A program made the position numbers and the translations under genes. A DNA stretch of 35,871 bases from positions 1 to 35,871 of the forward strand of contig JAYSTS010000319.1 of assembly GCA_043719475.1 (NCBI GenBank), given 5' to 3'. Origin of the DNA: SYFY01 sp043719475 (GTDB lineage: Bacteria; Pseudomonadota; Gammaproteobacteria; Pseudomonadales; Azotimanducaceae). The notes beneath the pieces were generated by a model that was not told where the DNA came from, made no database searches, and worked only from the letters and a program-made list of their open reading frames with translations. Within the stretch, counting starts at the first letter, position 1; each line of letters begins with the position of its first letter. Shown one piece after another: positions 31,189-35,871 of the stretch.

Positions 31189-33357
31189 ATGCAAACGGCC
31201 AGCCCGCCAGTTCGTGATCTGTTGCTGGTGGGCGGTGGTCATACACATATCCAGGTGCTGCGCAGTCTGGGCATGCAGCCGATACCGGGTGTGCGTGTCA
31301 CGCTTCTGACTCGCGAAATCCGCTCTCCGTATTCCGGCATGCTGCCGGGCCACATCGCTGGTTACTATTCCCGTGATGACATGCATGTCGACCTGGTGCC
31401 GCTGTGTCATCGGGCTGGGGTTCGTCTGATCCATGGCGAGGTCACTGGTCTGGATATCGAGGCTCGGCGCGTATCCGTTCATGACCGGCCATCGATCGCA
31501 TTCGACTGGTTGTCGCTCAACAGTGGTGCGTTGCCACAAGCCCCTGCACTTGGCCCCGGAGGTGGCCCCGCGCGTGGTATAGCCGTCAAACCCATTGGCC
31601 GATTCCTCCCTGCCTGGGACCAGGCGCGTGCGTTGTTACCCGCGGGTTCATCGGTGGCCGTGGTGGGCGCAGGTGCGGGTGGCGTTGAACTTGCGTTTGC
31701 GCTGCTCGCTGCGCGTTCCGATCTGCAGGTATCCATCGTCGGGAGACAGTGGCTTCCAGGTTTTTCTACCAGGGCAGGGCAGTTGTTGCAGCAACAGGCG
31801 ATGGCGCGTGGCATAACCTTGGTGCTTGGTGTCGAAGCGAAAGACTTCATCGGTGATCAGTTGCATCTCGTTGATGGCGCACCGCTGATCGCCCACGAGG
31901 TGTTCTGGGTGACCGATGTGGTAGCACCCCAGTGGCTCAAGACCAGTCAATTGAAAACCGATGATCGTGGTTTTGTGGTGGTGGACGAAACCCTGCGTTC
32001 GGTGTCGCATCCCCATGTACTTGCGGCTGGTGATGTGGCTTGTCTGTACGGCCAGGAGCGTGCCAAGAGCGGCGTGTTTGCGGTGCGAGCAGGTCCCATC
32101 CTCACTCACAATCTGCGCGCGATTCCAGCCGGTACCAGCCTGCGACGTTTTCGTCCGCAACAACACTTCCTGCGATTGCTCGGCACGAGCGACGGTTCGG
32201 CGGTTGCTGCCAAGTGGGGGATCGCGGTATCCGGCCCGCTGATGTGGCGCTGGAAGGACTGGATCGATCGAGAGTTCATGCAGCGCTTTCGCGATCTGCC
32301 CACGCGGATGGCGACGACTGCTTCTGTCTTGCCCGAGGTGATGCAGCGTGATGTGCCGGATCTCATGCGTTGTGGTGGATGTGGCGCAAAACTGGGCGCC
32401 GATCTGTTGCAGCGTGTGCTGGCTCGTTTGCCGATCACCGCACGCGCGGGTGTGCTGCTGGGCATTGGCGATGATGCCGCAGAGATCGTGGCCGATGGCT
32501 CGGTGCTGGTCAGCACCGATGGGCTGCGGACCATGGTGGATGATCCCTATCGCTTCGGTCGTATCGTCACGCATCACAACCTCAACGATCTGTATGCCAT
32601 GGGGGCAATCCCGACCAGTGCCGTTGCCCTGGCCACTATTCCGCTCATGGGCGAGCATCTGATGGAGGAGGAATTGACCGCGCTACTCACCGGTGTGGTC
32701 GATGTACTCGAAGCCCACGATGTGCCTTTGGTGGGCGGGCATTCGGCGGAAGGCGCTGAACTGTTTCTTGGACTGACCGTCACCGGTCGACGTGGGCCGG
32801 TCACGTTCACCAAGCGCGGTCTCAAGCCGGGCCAGCAGTTGATCCTGACCAAGCCGATTGGCACCGGGGTCATTCTGGCTGCAGCGAAACGCGGCTTGCC
32901 GGTTGCCGATGCGCTGGCCGAAGCGATGCTGAGCATGGATACCAGCAATGCAGCGGCCGTGGACATCCTGGTCGGCAGTGGTGCGACCGGCGTCACCGAC
33001 GTCACCGGCTTCGGGCTGCTCGGTCACTTGAGCGAGATGTTGCGCGCAAGCGGGGTTGGTGCGCATGTTGCGGTCGAATCAGTGCCGATTTTGGGCGGTG
33101 CGCAGGCGTTACTGGATAGCGGAGTGCGCAGTTCTCTGCAAGCCAACAACGAACAGGTGCTTGCAGACTTCGTGGTGAATGGCGAGCTCGACGCTCGTCT
33201 GCTGTGCGATCCGCAGACTTCAGGTGGCCTGCTGGCTGGAGTGTCGAAGGACGGCGCACAACAGTGTGTGGATCGATTGCGCGCAGCTGGCTTTGTTCAT
33301 GCCGTGGTGATTGGCGAGGTGACCACAGGATCATGCGAACTGATCCGACGATTCTGA
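31189..33357 (+). CDS. selD: NAD(P)/FAD oxidoreductase-selenide, water dikinase fusion (SelD)
   Basis: A 722-residue two-domain protein. The N-terminal ~375 residues are a pyridine nucleotide-disulfide oxidoreductase-like flavoprotein (LLLVGGGHTH at 11-20, VVGAGAGGVELAFAL, HVLAAGDVA). The C-terminal ~335 residues are SelD (selenophosphate synthetase), which makes selenophosphate from selenide and ATP. The SelD start is RCGGCGAKLG, with Cys395 and Cys398, followed by GIGDDAAE and the ATP-binding repeats. The catalytic position is Cys, not Sec, so no SECIS is needed. Such fusions are found in many proteobacteria, often near a 2-selenouridine synthase gene; none is seen within the window. Start ATG has a weak ribosome binding site. 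Confidence 0.92.
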   Translation: MQTASPPVRDLLLVGGGHTHIQVLRSLGMQPIPGVRVTLLTREIRSPYSGMLPGHIAGYYSRDDMHVDLVPLCHRAGVRLIHGEVTGLDIEARRVSVHDRPSIAFDWLSLNSGALPQAPALGPGGGPARGIAVKPIGRFLPAWDQARALLPAGSSVAVVGAGAGGVELAFALLAARSDLQVSIVGRQWLPGFSTRAGQLLQQQAMARGITLVLGVEAKDFIGDQLHLVDGAPLIAHEVFWVTDVVAPQWLKTSQLKTDDRGFVVVDETLRSVSHPHVLAAGDVACLYGQERAKSGVFAVRAGPILTHNLRAIPAGTSLRRFRPQQHFLRLLGTSDGSAVAAKWGIAVSGPLMWRWKDWIDREFMQRFRDLPTRMATTASVLPEVMQRDVPDLMRCGGCGAKLGADLLQRVLARLPITARAGVLLGIGDDAAEIVADGSVLVSTDGLRTMVDDPYRFGRIVTHHNLNDLYAMGAIPTSAVALATIPLMGEHLMEEELTALLTGVVDVLEAHDVPLVGGHSAEGAELFLGLTVTGRRGPVTFTKRGLKPGQQLILTKPIGTGVILAAAKRGLPVADALAEAMLSMDTSNAAAVDILVGSGATGVTDVTGFGLLGHLSEMLRASGVGAHVAVESVPILGGAQALLDSGVRSSLQANNEQVLADFVVNGELDARLLCDPQTSGGLLAGVSKDGAQQCVDRLRAAGFVHAVVIGEVTTGSCELIRRF

Positions 33358-33435
33358 TCGTTACCGATCCGCTGTCTTCCCGTTGCTGGATCCTTCAGCA
33401 CGGGTCCGTGAGCTGTCCTTGCGAGGTGGTACAGG

Positions 33436-33479
33436 TAACCTTGAATCGACAATAATCGGTAAATCTGCAGGCGCACAAC
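33436..33479. repeat. 44-bp leader repeat, copy B
   Basis: Partner of 25786-25829 with three differences in 44 bases. It follows the SelD stop by 78 bases and precedes two REP pairs. Bases 33358-33435 show no other feature. Confidence 0.85.
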
Positions 33480-33500
33480 GCGTCTGACAGCCCTCCCCGT

Positions 33501-33652
33501 TGTGGGAGCGGTCTCCTGACCGCGATGCCGAGTGGAAAATCGCGATCAGGAGATCGCTCCCACAAGGACAGGTGTAGCAGCATTGTAGGAGCGGTCTCCA
33601 GACCGCGATTGTCGGTATCATCGAAGATCGCGATCAGGAGATCGCTCCCCCA
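33501..33652. repeat. REP-like repeat cluster 4 (two pairs)
   Basis: A 64-base pair with shortened spacer (33501-33564) and a 69-base pair (33584-33652) with full spacer ending TCATCGAAG. They stand between the convergent SelD fusion and MetX/Sst genes, so the stems can terminate both transcripts. Confidence 0.9.
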
Positions 33653-33689
33653 AAGTCACGGAACGTCATTAGTGCGGTCAGCGGAATAG

Positions 33690-34793
33690 TTAGAAAAAAC
33701 TAGCGATAGCGGGCCTGAACCGATCCATGTCCACCAGAAACGAGTCGTGGCCCTGCATGGAGTCGAGCCGGGCGAATCGGACGTCTTTCACGAACGTCTT
33801 CAAACCCTGCGCCAGTTCCTCCTGCTGGTGAATGGGAAAAAGGAAGTCGGTTTCCACGCCGATCACCATGGCACGATCCAGGCGCACCCGTTCGAGGGCT
33901 TGTTTCAGACTGCCGCCGTGATCGGCTGCGTCGAACAGGTCCATCGCCCGGGAGAGGTAGAGGTAGCAGTTTGCGTCGAAGCTGCCGATGAACTTGCGGG
34001 CGTGGGATTCAAGATAGGCTTCGATTTCAAAGTCGATCCCAAACGGATGCTGTGAAGGTGGTTCGTCGGTGGTTCGCTCCCGACCGAACCGGGTTTCCCA
34101 TTCTTCAGCAGAACGATAAGTGATCATGCCAAGCTTGCGTGCCAACCGCATGCCTGTGGCTGGCCCCAGTCCCGGAATGCGGTACTCGCCATTCTTCCAG
34201 TCCGGATCGCGCCGGATCATTTCCCGTTGCAAGGAGCGTAGTGCAATGGAGAATGGCAGGCTGCGTGCAGCGGAGGAGATACTGATCAGTCCTGCGGTTC
34301 GGTCGGCGTGCAGCATCGAGAAGGCGAGTGCGGTCATGCCACCCATGGACGCGCCGATTACGCAGTACAGGCGTTCGATACCCAGATGGTCCAGCAAAGT
34401 AGCGCCGCTGGCGGCGATGTCTTCCAGAGACAGTACGGGAAAGCGTAATCGGTAGACGACCTTGCTGACCGGGTCGGTAGACGCAGGCCCGGTCGACCCG
34501 AAGCAGCTGCCGAGTGAATTTGCGCAGATGACGAAGTAGCGATTTGTGTCGATGGGTTTGTCTGGCCCGACCATGTCTTCCCACCAGCCGCTGGACGGAT
34601 CGGCTGAACTCGAAGCCACATGCGCGGACGGCGAGAGCCCGGTAAAGATCAGGACCCCGTTGTCGCGCCGATCATTGAGCCGGCCCAGCGTTTCATAGGC
34701 GATGGTGGGCGATTCAATTTCTCCGCGTCGCATGGGAAACCGTCCTTCGATGACGAAGGATTTTCGTGCACTGGCGAGGGCTGTGTCGGGCAT
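33690..34793 (-). CDS. MetX-family serine/homoserine O-acyltransferase, probably serine O-succinyltransferase type
   Basis: A 367-residue alpha/beta hydrolase-fold acyltransferase of the MetX family. The nucleophile is Ser149 in GASMGGMTALAF; a late Asp and His (ETDFLFP, GHDSFLVD) complete the triad. MetX proper has a GGCxGSTGPSS motif, whereas here residues 95-105 read GSCFGSTGPAS. This matches the serine O-succinyltransferase (Sst) form described in xanthomonads and others, which feeds cysteine rather than methionine synthesis. The assignment is by this motif only. Start at 34793 gives the family length. The upstream divergent region carries short tandem repeats. Confidence 0.85.
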   Translation of the reverse strand: MPDTALASARKSFVIEGRFPMRRGEIESPTIAYETLGRLNDRRDNGVLIFTGLSPSAHVASSSADPSSGWWEDMVGPDKPIDTNRYFVICANSLGSCFGSTGPASTDPVSKVVYRLRFPVLSLEDIAASGATLLDHLGIERLYCVIGASMGGMTALAFSMLHADRTAGLISISSAARSLPFSIALRSLQREMIRRDPDWKNGEYRIPGLGPATGMRLARKLGMITYRSAEEWETRFGRERTTDEPPSQHPFGIDFEIEAYLESHARKFIGSFDANCYLYLSRAMDLFDAADHGGSLKQALERVRLDRAMVIGVETDFLFPIHQQEELAQGLKTFVKDVRFARLDSMQGHDSFLVDMDRFRPAIASFF

Positions 34794-34876
34794 CTGGCTT
34801 GTCAGTAATCTGCAGGGGTTGGGAAAGGTAGCAGAAAGCGGGGATAACGTCCCGGCTTGCTGCGTGCCTGTTGTAG

Positions 34877-34916
34877 GGTCCTTAGGTGTAAGGTCCTTAG
34901 GTGTAAGGTCCTTAGG
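34877..34916. repeat. 15-bp tandem repeats in the metX/cupredoxin intergenic region
   Basis: Two full units of GGTCCTTAGGTGTAA (34877-34891, 34892-34906) are followed by a third, GGTCCTTAGG. They lie between divergent genes and may be regulator sites or slippage-made filler. Nearby AGTATCG words repeat at 34925-34943. Confidence 0.75.
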
Positions 34917-35026
34917 CTGGTCCGTAGTATCGATATAGTATCGTTGCAGTATTGTTGCTCACCTTGAAGGCCGTTGGCCGTTCCCGGATTTGTCAACACG
35001 CCACCTGCGCGCAAGAGGAAAACGCC

Positions 35027-35686
35027 ATGCGGTTAAACCGTGTCCTGCGGATGCTGATGCTGTCGGCGTTATCGATTGCCGTGTTCGCTCAGGCTGATGG
35101 CGCAGGTATCGTTGCAGGTAACGTGCGATTCGACGCCTCAAGTCCGCAACCTGCGACCATCCAGTACCGCACCCGAACACGAACCCCGATCCTTCCCGCG
35201 GATGGTGCACGCGCTATCGTCTGGCTGACCCGCAAGGATGGTGAGTACCCTGCAGATGCAAAACCAGCTCAGGCGCAGGTGAACCAGCAGGGTTATCAGT
35301 TCAGACCCGGCATGCTGGCCGTGCAGGTTGGCAGCTCCGTGACCTTTCCTAACCAGGATGACGAATTTCACTCGGTATTCTCCTATTCGCAGGCCAAGCG
35401 ATTTGACCTCGGCAGGTTCCGCAAGGATGAAGAGAGCCCGCCAGTGATTTTTGACCAGCCCGGAGTGGTGAAAATCTACTGCGAAATCCATGGCCACATG
35501 CGCAGCATTCTGCTGGTGCTCGAATCTCCCTGGTTCACCGTCACCGATGCATCGGGACACTTTCGACTAACCGACATCCCGCCTGGCGAGTACGAGGTTC
35601 ATGCCTATCTGCCCAACGACCAGCAACCCGCGAAGCCCCTGACCGTTGCCGCCGGCGCAACCGTGCAGGTCGAACTGGGCAGCTGA
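35027..35686 (+). CDS. Periplasmic cupredoxin-like protein with carboxypeptidase-regulatory-like tail
   Basis: A 219-residue exported protein. Residues 1-25 are a signal peptide (basic MRLNRVLRM, hydrophobic core LSALSIAVFAQADGA). A cupredoxin-like domain follows, with potential copper ligands His115 (DEFHSVF), Cys152, His155 and Met158 (IYCEIHGHMRS), the type seen in proteins annotated as methylamine-utilisation-related. The C-terminus (VTDASGHFRLTDIPPGEYEVHAYLP) is a carboxypeptidase regulatory-like beta-sandwich fragment. The ATG at 35027 follows AAGAGGAA. It is four bases from the next gene, suggesting that the next protein senses or uses the same compartment. Confidence 0.82.
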   Translation: MRLNRVLRMLMLSALSIAVFAQADGAGIVAGNVRFDASSPQPATIQYRTRTRTPILPADGARAIVWLTRKDGEYPADAKPAQAQVNQQGYQFRPGMLAVQVGSSVTFPNQDDEFHSVFSYSQAKRFDLGRFRKDEESPPVIFDQPGVVKIYCEIHGHMRSILLVLESPWFTVTDASGHFRLTDIPPGEYEVHAYLPNDQQPAKPLTVAAGATVQVELGS

Positions 35687-35689
35687 TCC

Positions 35690-35871
35690 ATGGCATTCAG
35701 CGTCCGCTTGTTGCTGGCGATACTTACTGTGGTGTTGATCACCACCAGTGCAACGCTCCTCATCTCACAACGCCAGAACCGGGCAACCTATCGAGCTGTC
35801 GTTGATGACCTGTTCACGCTGCAAAGCGCGGCATTCTTGCGTGAGCAGGAATTTCGGCACGCCGCAGCAGC
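35690..35871 (+). CDS. N-terminus of a membrane protein, probably a sensor (cut by window edge)
   Basis: The first 60 codons of an ORF starting four bases after the cupredoxin-like gene. It begins MAFSVRLLLAILTVVLITTSATLLISQRQN, a membrane-anchor helix, then continues with a polar helix (YRAVVDDLFTLQSAAFLREQ). This looks like the start of a periplasmic-sensing histidine kinase, diguanylate cyclase or adenylate cyclase, but the decisive part is beyond the window. Confidence 0.6.
   Translation, partial: MAFSVRLLLAILTVVLITTSATLLISQRQNRATYRAVVDDLFTLQSAAFLREQEFRHAAA

Noticed and set aside
30592..31539. Long minus-strand ORF (Ser-rich) opposite the acidic protein gene
   Set aside because: It is the complement of GAA/GAT-rich codons. 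The plus-strand frame has a ribosome binding site, a promoter and a recognisable C-terminal helix.
32350..32420. Possible selenocysteine codon in SelD
   Set aside because: The catalytic position is TGT (Cys); there is no in-frame TGA within the domain.
96..33652. Repeats as a CRISPR array
   Set aside because: The units are palindromic pairs at irregular distances, dispersed over the window with genes in between, and no cas gene is present.

Overview
The window looks like a chromosomal segment of a gammaproteobacterium of moderately high GC, probably an environmental (marine or soil) organism with a broad lipid and xenobiotic metabolism. The pointers are a gamma-type DUF2058 gene, CoaX, a PA3496-like acidic protein, a fused SelD, a MetX/Sst-type acyltransferase and, above all, many copies of a palindromic repeat resembling the REP elements of pseudomonads. 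No rRNA, tRNA, CRISPR array, phage or conjugation gene was recognised. The order and genus cannot be fixed from the sequence alone.

Left part (1-8850). The first ~95 bases are the 3' end (domains V and VI) of a bacterial group II intron of the class C type, lying directly against a REP cluster. Next, on the minus strand, come a DUF385/Ddn-like protein, a thiolase, CoaX, an enoyl-CoA hydratase/isomerase and a DUF2058 protein. Upstream of these is a tightly packed four-gene unit: P1 aminopeptidase, M20 hydrolase, SDR dehydrogenase and PLP dehydratase.

Middle (9000-18460). A luciferase-like flavin/F420 oxidoreductase is coupled to an amidohydrolase. They are followed by a MATE exporter, a second amidohydrolase that lacks the usual metal ligands, and a DJ-1/PfpI isonitrile hydratase-like protein. 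The centre is a hydroxylase locus: two CYP153-like cytochromes P450 flank a small Cys-rich protein and a putidaredoxin-type ferredoxin. The ferredoxin is preceded by an in-frame array of six 15-bp repeats that runs into its ribosome binding site. No ferredoxin reductase lies in the window.

Right-middle (18461-27800). An aldo/keto reductase, a 38-codon membrane mini-protein absent from ordinary ORF calls, and an SDR without the catalytic triad precede a frameshifted PPOX-family pseudogene. Its first lesion is a 17-bp tandem expansion. Then follows a run of small detoxification and redox genes: alpha/beta hydrolase with Cys nucleophile, nitroreductase, cyclophilin, VOC protein, MDR reductase and GST. 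Two HCCA-isomerase/DsbA-like genes flank a REP block. A decayed MFP/RND efflux operon sits upstream of the second one.

Right end (27800-35871). Here are a class III CoA-transferase, a YdjM-like membrane hydrolase overlapping an Lrp regulator tail to tail, an acidic protein with a good sigma70 promoter, an NAD(P)/FAD oxidoreductase-SelD fusion, a second REP block sharing a 44-bp leader with the first, a MetX/Sst acyltransferase, a periplasmic cupredoxin-like protein and the truncated start of a membrane protein.

The strongest leads for something new are the CYP153 locus with its repeat-built leader, the REP/leader composite elements with an intron inserted among them, the coupled peptidase-to-dehydratase operon, and the concentration of families that elsewhere use cofactor F420.
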